Assembly: GCF_009749395.1 (NCBI RefSeq)
Contig: NZ_WBIR01000008.1
Span: forward strand, 62,001 to 126,000
DNA length: 64,000 nucleotides
Source: Agromyces salentinus
GTDB lineage: Bacteria; Actinomycetota; Actinomycetes; Actinomycetales; Microbacteriaceae
Direction of reading: 5' to 3'
Shown: in pieces, positions 24,540-35,407 of the stretch
Layout: every line of letters starts with the position of its first letter
How positions within the stretch are numbered: position 1 is the stretch's first letter
The notes under the pieces: model-generated
Databases searched by the model: none
The model's input: only the letters and a program-made list of their open reading frames with translations
What the model was told of the DNA's origin: nothing
Made by a program: the position numbers and the translations under genes

Positions 24540-25798
24540 TGCCCGCCCCCGTCCGCTCCCCGTTCAGCCGGCGGCAGGCCGCGTTCTTCTCTGTGTGGCT
24601 GCTCCTGGTGGTGAGCGTGGTGTCGTGGCGGCCGGGCGTGCTGTTCACGGGCGGGGTCGACCCCGTCGTCATCGCGAAGGCGGCCGTCGGGCTCACCGCC
24701 GTCATCGGCGCGGTGATCGTGACGCGGACGGTCCGACGCCACGGCCGGGTCGGCGCGCGCTCGCTCGTCCTCCTGCTCATCGTCGTCGCGGTCTCGAGCG
24801 TCGGCGCCATCGCCGCGGGCGATGCGACCTCGTCGCTCGTCCTGAGTGCGCGGATCGTCCTGGTCACGGCGACCGTGGTGGTGCTCGTGGCGTCGGGACC
24901 GCCGATGCTCGCCCTCACGACACTGCTCGGCGCACTCGGTGCCGTCGCACTCGTCGCGGCGGTGACCGGCATCCCCGAGCTCCTCAGCGAAGGCCGACTC
25001 GGCGGGGGCATCCCGGACATGCAGCCGAACGAGGTGGCCGGCCTCGCGGCGCCGGCGGCCGTCGCCCTCGTCGTCGATCTCGGACGACGCGGGCTCCGGG
25101 TCGGGAACACCGTCCTCTTCGCCGTGTTCGCCGGGATCCTCTTCGCGACCGGTTCGCGGACGACCCTCGTCGTGGTCGGCATCGCGGTCGTCCTCGCCCT
25201 GGTCATCGCATGGCCGATCCCTCGCTCGACAACGGCCGGCATCCTCGTGCTCGTGCCGATCGCCTACGTCCTGCTCACCTTCACCGACGTCGTCGAGCAG
25301 TTCGCGGTCCGGGGCCAGAGCGCAGCGGAGCTCGCCAGCCTGAGCTCGAGGACCATCGCCTGGACGGCGGTGCTCGAGGTTCCGTTCGAGACCTGGGCGA
25401 AGTGGATCGGCGTGGGGCTCGCCGTCAAGACCGTCACGGTCAACCAGCGCTGGTGGGACTCCCAGGTCCTGGACAGCAGTTGGGTGTCGGTGCTCGCGCA
25501 GGCGGGCGTCATCGGCATGGCCCTCGTCGGGCTGTGGGTGGTGGCGACCACGCTCGACAGCCTTCGGTCGGACCGGATGCTGCGCAGCCTGACGCTTCCG
25601 CTGCTGGTGCTCATCGTCGGCCGCAGCATCCTCGAGAACGGCCTCATCGAATCCAGCGCGATCTTCGCGCTGTTCCTCACGATCTCGCTCGTCCTGGAAC
25701 CGGGCTCGGAATACCCGCGTCCTCCGCGTGAGACGGCCTACGGCCTGCTCCGGGAGCCCGAACCGTGGAGGGCGGGCGACGGACGCCCGCGCCCATGA
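24539..25798 (+). CDS. O-antigen polymerase/ligase-like membrane protein (Wzy-like)
   Basis: 419 residues. The ATG at 24539 overlaps the preceding stop by one base (TGATG), so translation is coupled to the Wzz-like protein. About 10-11 membrane segments are visible, with a larger outer loop near residues 255-330 containing SLSSRTIAWTAVLE and RWWDSQVLDSSWVSVLAQAG, the Wzy_C-like pattern (arginine and tryptophan-rich, then an SxxV helix). GSRTT after a helix is another recurring feature of this family. It would polymerise flipped repeat units at the outer face. A ligase role is possible. It ends 31 bp before the convergent CDP-glycerol transferase gene. Confidence 0.83.
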   Translation: MPAPVRSPFSRRQAAFFSVWLLLVVSVVSWRPGVLFTGGVDPVVIAKAAVGLTAVIGAVIVTRTVRRHGRVGARSLVLLLIVVAVSSVGAIAAGDATSSLVLSARIVLVTATVVVLVASGPPMLALTTLLGALGAVALVAAVTGIPELLSEGRLGGGIPDMQPNEVAGLAAPAAVALVVDLGRRGLRVGNTVLFAVFAGILFATGSRTTLVVVGIAVVLALVIAWPIPRSTTAGILVLVPIAYVLLTFTDVVEQFAVRGQSAAELASLSSRTIAWTAVLEVPFETWAKWIGVGLAVKTVTVNQRWWDSQVLDSSWVSVLAQAGVIGMALVGLWVVATTLDSLRSDRMLRSLTLPLLVLIVGRSILENGLIESSAIFALFLTISLVLEPGSEYPRPPRETAYGLLREPEPWRAGDGRPRP

Positions 25799-25829
25799 CG
25801 CCCCCGCGAGACCACTCGAGTTCCGTGCG

Positions 25830-27131
25830 TCAGGCCTCCGACACCGCCCGCGCCAGGATCGGCTCGGCGAACACGCCGCGCGCCTGCAGCTCGTCGAAGA
25901 TGCGGTGAGCGACGGCCGGCCCGGTCACGTGGCCGACCTCAGCCGCGACCTCGCGACGACGCGGCCTCGAGGCGACGCCTCCGGACCGGACGTCCTCCGC
26001 GAACGACCGGACGTCCGCCTCGTCGAGGAGCTTCGGGCCCGGCAGCCACTCGAGCGCGTCCGGCGGGTCGAATCCCCTCCCTGCGGCGTACCCCGCTTCG
26101 TCGGGCACGACGAACGCGATCGGGCGGTCGAGTACGAGGTAGTCGATCCACACGCTCGAGTAGTCGGTGAGGAGGCCGGCGGCCGCGCCGATGAGTTCGT
26201 AGAGCTGCACCCCCGCCGCCCTGAGATCCTCGTTCGTCACGACGATCGCCCCGGCGATCGCCCGGCTCTCGGCGTCCTGCGGGTGCGGCTTCACGACCAC
26301 CGGGAGGCCGTACTCCCGCTCGAGGAGGGCGACGCAGCCCGCCATGACCGCATTGACGTCGATCGGTCCTCCGTCCGCGACATCCGACCACGATGCCGTG
26401 AGCCCGCGTCCCTTGTTGTTGCGGAAGGTGGGCATCCACAGCACGAACGGGGTGGTCGGGTCGATGCCGAGGCGTCCGAGCGGGGCCGTCGCGGAGCGGC
26501 TGAACTGGTCGATCCGCGGGTTGCCGGTGAAGAGGAGGCCGCCCTCGGGGAGTCGGCACTCGCGCGCGCGGGCGAGCCCGAACTTGCGGGTGCTCGCCAC
26601 GAGGTAATCGGACCAGATCGTCGGCCGGCCCCGCTCGTCGCTCATGATGTGGCCCTTGAACCCGCCACCGTGCCAGAGGTTGACCATCGTCTTCCGCTTG
26701 ACCGTGCGCGGGTTCCCGAAGAGTCCGTGCGTGAACATCGACACCTCGGCCGTGGCGAATCGCCACAGCCCGCCGAAGGACCGATGCCGCACGATCTCGA
26801 CCCGTCCGTCCGGGTCGGCACCGGACGCGGCCAGCACGGCGCGAGCCTCGTCGACCTCCGGCACGAGCCAGTCGATCCTGCCGGGGTAGCGCTGGGCGGC
26901 CGCGCGCAGGATCTCGATGGCGTTTCCCTCATCGACCGGGTAGCCGTTCACGACGAGGTGCTGACGCTTCGGCGCCGCCGCGAGGATCGCTCGCACGACG
27001 ATGCGCTGCACCCGCCGCGCCGCACGCGAGATCCGGGTGTTCACGCGGACCGACGCTGCCGGCCTGAGGACCTGACGTCGACGGGCACTTCGCCACCTCC
27101 TCGTCCCGGCCGCTGGGCCGAATGCTGACAT
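25830..27131 (-). CDS. CDP-glycerol glycerophosphotransferase family protein
   Basis: 433 residues from ATG at 27131. The N-terminus is strongly basic and may associate with the membrane. The C-terminal catalytic region carries family signatures of TagB/TagF enzymes: NLWHGGGFKGHI, a WMPTFRNNKG segment, VVVKPHPQD, and LLTDYSSVWIDYLVLDRPI with the conserved TDYSS and D..V. These move glycerol-phosphate from CDP-glycerol to a lipid-linked glycan or polymer. It pairs functionally with tagD at 5669. Its size (about 430) is closer to primases/monofunctional forms than to the long TagF polymerases. It lies 36 bp downstream of the proline iminopeptidase gene on the same strand; a separate promoter was not identified. 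Confidence 0.87.
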   Translation of the reverse strand: MSAFGPAAGTRRWRSARRRQVLRPAASVRVNTRISRAARRVQRIVVRAILAAAPKRQHLVVNGYPVDEGNAIEILRAAAQRYPGRIDWLVPEVDEARAVLAASGADPDGRVEIVRHRSFGGLWRFATAEVSMFTHGLFGNPRTVKRKTMVNLWHGGGFKGHIMSDERGRPTIWSDYLVASTRKFGLARARECRLPEGGLLFTGNPRIDQFSRSATAPLGRLGIDPTTPFVLWMPTFRNNKGRGLTASWSDVADGGPIDVNAVMAGCVALLEREYGLPVVVKPHPQDAESRAIAGAIVVTNEDLRAAGVQLYELIGAAAGLLTDYSSVWIDYLVLDRPIAFVVPDEAGYAAGRGFDPPDALEWLPGPKLLDEADVRSFAEDVRSGGVASRPRRREVAAEVGHVTGPAVAHRIFDELQARGVFAEPILARAVSEA

Positions 27132-27167
27132 GCTTCCACACCCGGCCCCGCAGCGGCGCCCCCTCGT

Positions 27168-28316
<1,149 letters not shown>

Positions 28317-28436
28317 CCCACGCGGCGGCCGGGCCCGCAGGTGCCGCGCCGCGGGCGACCGGCGATGTACCAGCGGCGGCAGCGGCAGCGGCGGCAGCGG
28401 CCGCTCGGCAGCCGGTCGCGGAGGCGCGGCGCGGCG

Positions 28437-29459
<1,023 letters not shown>

Positions 29460-29494
29460 GCCGGCGGGGTGCCGGCGGCTCCGTTTCGCCGACG

Positions 29495-29500
29495 TAGGCT
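29495..29500 (+). promoter_or_regulatory. -10 box for leaderless small membrane protein
   Basis: TAGGCT, six bases, then the ATG at 29507: the same layout as mdh just upstream. Confidence 0.5.
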
Positions 29501-29506
29501 TGCGGC

Positions 29507-29677
29507 ATGGCCAATTCCCTCACGCCCGCACGCCGCAAGCAGCTCATCATCGGTCTCGTGATGGGCATCGTCGTGGGCGTGGTCATCAGCCTGTTCACGG
29601 GCTTCTGGCTCTGGCTCGGAGCCGGCGTGGTCATGGGCCTCGCGACCGGCGCCATCATGAAGCCGCCGACGGAGTAG
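29507..29677 (+). CDS. Small two-helix membrane protein (56 aa)
   Basis: A 56-residue protein from ATG at 29507 to TAG at 29675-29677. A short basic start (MANSLTPARRKQ) precedes two hydrophobic helices (LIIGLVMGIVVGVVISL and WLWLGAGVVMGLATGAI) and the tail MKPPTE. The periodic glycines suggest tight helix packing. The TAGGCT box six bases upstream supports real expression as a leaderless mRNA. It lies 47 bp after mdh and its 3' end overlaps the TetR-type gene by 23 bp. Function unknown; the composition resembles small actinobacterial envelope proteins. Confidence 0.72.
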   Translation: MANSLTPARRKQLIIGLVMGIVVGVVISLFTGFWLWLGAGVVMGLATGAIMKPPTE

Positions 29678-30452
29678 TGCGCTCCCGCACGTAGACCTCG
29701 ATGCCGTCGATCACGCGCTCGAGCCCGAATCGGAAGCTGCGTTCGGGGTCCGAGGCGGAGCCGTACTCCTCACCGGCCGCGGTGCCGACCCGACCCGAGA
29801 TCGGGTAGCGCGACGAGTCCATGATCTCCTCGAGGATCGGCGCATTGCGCTCCCACCACTGCTCGTCGGTCTCGGCGACGGCGCGGTGCAGCCGCTCGGC
29901 GTCGAGGTAGGCGCGGGCGGGCCCGCTGACGTAGCCCGTGATGAGCGTGACGACCTGGTCCATGTCGAGGTCGCTGAGGCCAAGGCCGTCGATCGCACGG
30001 AGGCTCCACTCCCAGCGATCCGAGACGTTCGGGCCGAGCGGCGGCCGGCTCGTGTCGATCGAGAGCAGCCACGGATGCCGCAGGTATTCGTTCCAGGCGA
30101 GGTGGGCGATCTGCGCGAGCCGCTCGCGGAGCGAGCCCTCGAGTTCGGGCAGCGCCTGCTCGCCCGCGACCCGGTCGACCATCAGGTCGATGAGCTCGGC
30201 CTTGCCCGGCACGTAGGTGTAGACCGACATGGTCTTCAGACCGAGCCGCTCGGCGATGCGCCGCATCGAGAGCGCCTCGACGCCCTCGTCATCGGCGAGT
30301 TCGATCGCCGCGTCGACGACCGAGTCGACGTTCAGGCGCTGCTTCGGGCCGCGTGAGCCCACCGGGTCGCCGAGCCGATCGCGCCAGAGCAGGCGGAGGG
30401 TGCGATCGGGCTCGCCTCGCCCGGTGGACTGGGTCGACATGCAGGCCAGCAT
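29655..30452 (-). CDS. TetR family transcriptional regulator
   Basis: 265 residues from ATG at 30452, chosen for GGAG-N5-ATG; ATG at 30440 (261 aa) is an alternative. The N-terminal helix-turn-helix is clear at about residues 43-90 (VDSVVDAAIELADDEG, SMRRIAERLG, MSVYTYVPGKAELID). The C-terminal ligand domain resembles TetR_C types that pair with drug exporters. It is divergent from a DrrA/DrrB-type ABC exporter, with a perfect 14-bp inverted repeat between the two starts, so it most likely represses that operon and itself. Confidence 0.9.
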   Translation of the reverse strand: MLACMSTQSTGRGEPDRTLRLLWRDRLGDPVGSRGPKQRLNVDSVVDAAIELADDEGVEALSMRRIAERLGLKTMSVYTYVPGKAELIDLMVDRVAGEQALPELEGSLRERLAQIAHLAWNEYLRHPWLLSIDTSRPPLGPNVSDRWEWSLRAIDGLGLSDLDMDQVVTLITGYVSGPARAYLDAERLHRAVAETDEQWWERNAPILEEIMDSSRYPISGRVGTAAGEEYGSASDPERSFRFGLERVIDGIEVYVRERTTPSAAS

Positions 30453-30460
30453 ACATTCTC

Positions 30461-30503
30461 CGTATGGTGTACGGTTAACGCTCGCAACGCCGTACACCAT
30501 ACG
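30461..30503. promoter_or_regulatory. Inverted-repeat operator between tetR-type gene and ABC operon
   Basis: The arm CGTATGGTGTACGG (30461-30474) is repeated perfectly in inverse orientation at 30490-30503 with a 15-bp spacer. It abuts the ribosome site of the TetR gene and covers a TACGAT -10 (30500-30505) for the ABC operon. This is the expected place for repression of both directions. Confidence 0.7.
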
Positions 30504-30516
30504 ATGAAAGGGAACG

Positions 30517-31613
<1,097 letters not shown>

Positions 31614-31617
<4 letters not shown>

Positions 31618-32447
31618 CCACCACTCCCAGCTCCATCACCGCCCCCGCCGGCCTGCGCGACAGGCGGTCGAACGCCCTGCGCGAGGGCTGGCTCATCGCC
31701 GGACGCGATCTCCTGCACTGGGTACGCGAGCCGTGGGGCCTCGTCTTCGGCCTCGCGTTCAACATCATGCTGATCCTGCTGTTCGGCTTCCTCTTCGGCG
31801 GCGCCATCGAGGTGCCGGGGGGCGGCGACTACATCGCGTTCCTGCTCCCGGGCATGTTCGCGCTGACGATGCTCTTCGGGCTCGAGGGCACGATGACCGC
31901 CATGGCCGAGGACGCGAAGCGCGGCATCACCGATCGCTTCAGGTCGCTGCCCATCTCCAGCGCCTCCGTCGCGCTCGGTCGTGCCCTCGCCGACCTCGCG
32001 AACTCCGCGCTGAGCCTCGCCGTGCTCATGGTCGGCGGTCTCCTGATCGGCTGGCGGCCGACCACCGGCCCCGCCGAGATCGCGCTCGGCATCGCGCTGC
32101 TGCTCTGGCTGCGGTTCGCGCTGCTCTGGCTCGGCATCTTCCTCGGCCTGAGCTTCCGCGGCACGGGTGCGACCACGGCCGTGCAGGTGCTCGTCTGGCC
32201 GGTCGGATTCCTCTCCACGGTCTTCGTCTCGGCCGAGACGATGCCCGGCTGGCTCGGGGTCATCACCACGTGGAACCCGGTGTCCGCCACGGCGACCGCG
32301 GCGCGCGAGCTGTTCGGAAACCCCACCGGCGTCACGAGCGGATGGATGGCCGAGAACGCCGTGCTCGCGGCATCCGCCTGGCCGCTCGTGATCACCCTCG
32401 TGTTCCTGCCGCTCACGGCGACGGCCTACCGGCACCTCCGGCGCTAG
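31614..32447 (+). CDS. ABC exporter permease, DrrB/ABC-2 type
   Basis: 277 residues from ATG at 31614 with GGAGG upstream and a 4-bp overlap with the ATPase gene. A cytoplasmic N-terminus is followed by six predicted membrane helices, the ABC-2 membrane type, including FNIMLILLFGFLFGGAIE, AFLLPGMFALTMLFG and a RFRSLPISS coupling segment after the second helix. The segment WNPVSATATAARELFG before the last helix is usual in DrrB-like permeases. It forms the channel partner of the preceding ATPase. A strong hairpin follows the gene. Confidence 0.92.
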
Positions 32448-32478
32448 CCGGACGACACCGACAGGCGGTGCGCATGAC

Positions 32479-32510
32479 GAAGGCCGGGCCCCGTTCGGGA
32501 CCCGGCCTTC
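32479..32510. terminator. Bidirectional terminator hairpin
   Basis: A 10-bp perfect stem GAAGGCCGGG/CCCGGCCTTC (32479-32488 with 32501-32510), extended inward by CCC/GGG, lies between the convergent permease and acyl-CoA oxidase genes. It probably serves both. Confidence 0.75.
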
Positions 32511-32524
32511 GTGTCGTCGGGCGA

Positions 32525-34666
32525 CTAGCGCTTCGGGCTCTTCTCCACGGTGGGCAGCGTGCCGTCGGCGCGCTTGGCCGCGTAGTAGGCGCGTGCCTCG
32601 TCCTGGCGCTCCTGCTCGGCGCCCGAGGCGATCTTCGCGCGCAGGTGTTCGGGGCCGTAGCCGAACGCGTCGACGAGGTCCTGCGCGTGCGGACGCAGGC
32701 GCTCGATGAGCCGGTCGATGTACGCCGTGACCGACTGCGCCCGCTTCGGCGAGAGGCGGCCGTTGATCAGGTACCAGGCGGCGTGCTGCTCGATGAGGCC
32801 GAGGCCGAAGAGGTCGCGGACCCAGGTCAGCACCTGCTTGGTCTCGGGATCGGCGACCTTGTCGAGGCCGCGCGTGAACGCCTCCCACTGCAGGAGCTCG
32901 GCATGCGCACGCGCAGCCTCGATGAGCTCGTTCTGGTTGCGGTTGAACAGCGCCGCACCCTCGACCTTCGAGAGCTTGCGGGCCTCGCGAAGGCGCCCGG
33001 CGATCTCGGCCACCATCGTCTCGACGCGGTCGGTCAGCATCGAGCGCTGCGTGTCGGTGTCGCGGAGTTCCGCGACGGATCGGGCCGTCGAGCCGAGGTC
33101 GGCGATGTTCTGGCCGAGGCGGCGAAGGCCGGTGCCGTGGTACGCGCGCTCCGCGGTCTGGGAGACGACGTAGCGGGCCATGGCCCCGACATCCGCCTTC
33201 GCGAACTGCTTCGAGTAGTCGGTGAGCAGCCGCTTGGCGACGAGCTGCAGCAGCACGTTGTTGTCGCCCTCGAAGGTCACGTAGACGTCGAGGTCATGCC
33301 GGAGGCCGACGAGCCGGTTCTCCGCGAGGAAGCCCGAACCGCCGCAGGCCTCTCGCGCCTCCTGCAGGGTCTCGAGCGCGTGCCACGTCGACAGCGGCTT
33401 CAGCGAGGCGGCGATGGTCTCGAGGTCCTGGCGGTCGTCGTCGGTGTCGGCGGCACCCGAGAAGACGGCGTCGAACTTCACGAGGAACTCGTCGTGCGCG
33501 AAGACCTGCGCATACGTCGTCGCGAGCTTGGGCAGCAGACGGCGCTGGTGACGCTGGTAGTCGAGCAGCACCTCTTCGTCGGTCTCGCTCGCGGCGTTGA
33601 ACTGGCGACGCTGGTTGCCGTAGGTCACGGCGATCGCGAGGGCCATGGCGGATGCCGCGGTCGCCGCGCCGTCGAGGGAGACGCGGCCCTGCACGAGCGT
33701 GCCGAGCATGGTGAAGAAGCGCCGACCGGGGCTCGCGATCGGGCTGGAGTACGTGCCGTCCTCGGCCACGGAGCCGTAGCGGTTCAGCAGGTTCTCCCGC
33801 GGCACGCGCACGTTCGTGAAGTGCAGCCGGCCGTTGTCGATGCCGTTCAGGCCGCCCTTCAGGCCGTCGTCCTCACCGCCGATGCCCTTCAGGAAGGCGC
33901 CCTTGGCGTTGCGGAGCGGCACGTAGAACGCGTGCACGCCGTGGTTCACGCCCTTGGTGATGAGCTGCGCGAACACGACCGCCGCGGTGCCGTGCACGGC
34001 CGCATTGCCGAGGTAGTCCTTCCACGCACCGCGGAACGGCGTCTCGATGACGAACTGCTGCTTCTTCTCGTCGAACGTGGCCGTCGTGCCGATGGAGGCG
34101 ACGTCGGAGCCGTGGCCGGTCTCGGTCATGGCGAACGCGCCGGGCACCTTCAGCGACATGATGTCGGGCAGGAAGGTCTCGTGGTGGTACTCGGTGCCGA
34201 GGTGCAGCACCGCGGAGCCGAAGAGGCCCCACTGAACGCCGGACTTGATCTGCAGGCTCGGGTCGGCGACGACGAGCTCCTCGAAGGCCGCGATGTTGCC
34301 GCCGTGGTCGTCCTGTCCGCCGAGGGCCTTCGGGAACGCCCGATGCACGGCGCCCTGGTCGACGAGGATCTTCAGCTGCCCGAGCACGCGCTCGCGGTGC
34401 TCCTCCTTGGACTGCCCCTCGATGCGCTGCAGGTCGGGGTGCGCGGCGCGCGTGCGCGCCTCGAGGCGGATGTCCGCCCAGGTTCCGAGCAGCTGCCGCC
34501 CGAGCGACTCCACGTCGATGCGCGGCGCCGTCGGACGGGCGGGCGCCGGAGGAGCCTGGATCGGTGCGTCGGCCGCATCGCGTGCGGGCCGCGCGGGGAC
34601 CGTGGCGCGGGCCGTCGTTTCGGTCTTCGCGTCGGTCTTCGTGGTGCGGGATGCCGTGTCAACCAT
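32525..34666 (-). CDS. Acyl-CoA oxidase / acyl-CoA dehydrogenase family
   Basis: 713 residues from ATG at 34666. About 45 residues of Ala/Pro/Thr-rich leader precede the fold. The N-terminal helical domain, the middle beta domain (GAFAMTETGHGSDVASIGT, typical FAD/substrate segment) and two helical C-terminal domains match peroxisomal-type acyl-CoA oxidases in order and length (about 650-700 aa), longer than the roughly 400-aa dehydrogenases. ACGGSGFLAENRL is the FAD-binding and active-site region. It carries out the first step of fatty-acid beta-oxidation, passing electrons to oxygen. It is transcribed alone, convergent with the ABC exporter operon. Confidence 0.92.
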   Translation of the reverse strand: MVDTASRTTKTDAKTETTARATVPARPARDAADAPIQAPPAPARPTAPRIDVESLGRQLLGTWADIRLEARTRAAHPDLQRIEGQSKEEHRERVLGQLKILVDQGAVHRAFPKALGGQDDHGGNIAAFEELVVADPSLQIKSGVQWGLFGSAVLHLGTEYHHETFLPDIMSLKVPGAFAMTETGHGSDVASIGTTATFDEKKQQFVIETPFRGAWKDYLGNAAVHGTAAVVFAQLITKGVNHGVHAFYVPLRNAKGAFLKGIGGEDDGLKGGLNGIDNGRLHFTNVRVPRENLLNRYGSVAEDGTYSSPIASPGRRFFTMLGTLVQGRVSLDGAATAASAMALAIAVTYGNQRRQFNAASETDEEVLLDYQRHQRRLLPKLATTYAQVFAHDEFLVKFDAVFSGAADTDDDRQDLETIAASLKPLSTWHALETLQEAREACGGSGFLAENRLVGLRHDLDVYVTFEGDNNVLLQLVAKRLLTDYSKQFAKADVGAMARYVVSQTAERAYHGTGLRRLGQNIADLGSTARSVAELRDTDTQRSMLTDRVETMVAEIAGRLREARKLSKVEGAALFNRNQNELIEAARAHAELLQWEAFTRGLDKVADPETKQVLTWVRDLFGLGLIEQHAAWYLINGRLSPKRAQSVTAYIDRLIERLRPHAQDLVDAFGYGPEHLRAKIASGAEQERQDEARAYYAAKRADGTLPTVEKSPKR

Positions 34667-34828
34667 CGTCGGTCTCGTCCTTCGTGTGGAGCGGATCAGC
34701 TTATTCCAACGTAAGTCGGGCCCCGCGACGACGGAAGCGCTGCATCCGGCGCCTACAAACAGGCCGCGCAACGACTCTCAGGCGACTGTGGTGATGCTAC
34801 AAATCCGCCGCCACCGCGTTGTGATCTT

Positions 34829-34843
34829 CACACCACCGGTGTG
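34829..34843 (-). terminator. Small hairpin after the 133-aa membrane protein gene
   Basis: CACACC-ACC-GGTGTG, a 6-bp stem with a 3-nt loop, about 27 bp beyond the stop at 34870. It is weak; it could also be a regulator site upstream of the acyl-CoA oxidase gene. The rest of the 203-bp gap holds a TTA-N8-TAA dyad near 34699-34713 that may be a TetR-type site, but no gene. Confidence 0.3.
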
Positions 34844-34869
34844 GCTGTCCGCCGCGGATCGCGAGGGAG

Positions 34870-35271
34870 TCACGCCCGGAAGAACTGGCTCGCCGCCTTC
34901 GTCCAGAGCAGCAGGACCACGATGAGCGAGACCAGGATGCTGAGCCACTCGCCGATCGGGTTGCCCATGTTCGCCACGGCGATGAACAGCGAGGAGATGA
35001 TGGACAGCACCTGCACCACGGTGACGATCAGGCGCGCCGCCATGTTGCCCGAGAGCAGGCCCGCCGCCACGATCACCGTGATGACGCCGAGGATGATCGA
35101 GACGATCGCGGCCGTGTACACGGTGCCGGCGCCGCCGAGCTCGGGCGCGATCGCGATGCCACTGGCTTGCAGGAGCATGATCGTGCCGACCACGATGTCG
35201 ACCGCCCCCGAGAGCCACGCGATGACGGCGACGATCGTGACGCCGGCCGGACGAGCGGTGTGTTGTGCCAT
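34870..35271 (-). CDS. Four-helix membrane protein of unknown function
   Basis: 133 residues from ATG at 35271, supported by GGAGG five bases upstream; the GTG at 35289 is less likely. Four hydrophobic segments are visible: residues about 10-31 (VTIVAVIAWLSGAVDIVVG), 46-68, 75-100 and 105-125 (LSILVSLIVVLLLW). The short loop ends in KAASQFFRA. The pattern resembles small actinobacterial DUF7144-like membrane proteins. There is no obvious partner: the RecQ stop lies upstream beyond a strong hairpin, so it is probably monocistronic. Function unknown. Confidence 0.75.
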   Translation of the reverse strand: MAQHTARPAGVTIVAVIAWLSGAVDIVVGTIMLLQASGIAIAPELGGAGTVYTAAIVSIILGVITVIVAAGLLSGNMAARLIVTVVQVLSIISSLFIAVANMGNPIGEWLSILVSLIVVLLLWTKAASQFFRA

Positions 35272-35346
35272 GACGACCTCCGAGCTCAACCGGGAACGAC
35301 GGACGGCCCCCGCAGGACGATCGTAGCGAGCGGCACGCCCGGAGTG

Positions 35347-35381
35347 GGGGATGCCGCGGACGATTCGTCCGCGGCATCCCC
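35347..35381 (-). terminator. Perfect hairpin with GGATGCCGC arms after recQ
   Basis: The 17-nt arms 35347-35363 and 35365-35381 are exact inverse complements with a one-base centre, so the real loop is about 5 nt. It sits 27 bp beyond the recQ stop. The arms contain the GGATGCCGC/GCGGCATCC motif that recurs in several intergenic hairpins of this window. Confidence 0.75.
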
Positions 35382-35407
35382 ACGCAGGCCGATGGGCTGC
35401 GCGGAGG

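Noticed and set aside
35272-35289. Earlier GTG start for the 133-aa membrane protein
   Set aside because: GGAGG lies five bases before the ATG at 35271 and within the would-be coding part of the longer form.
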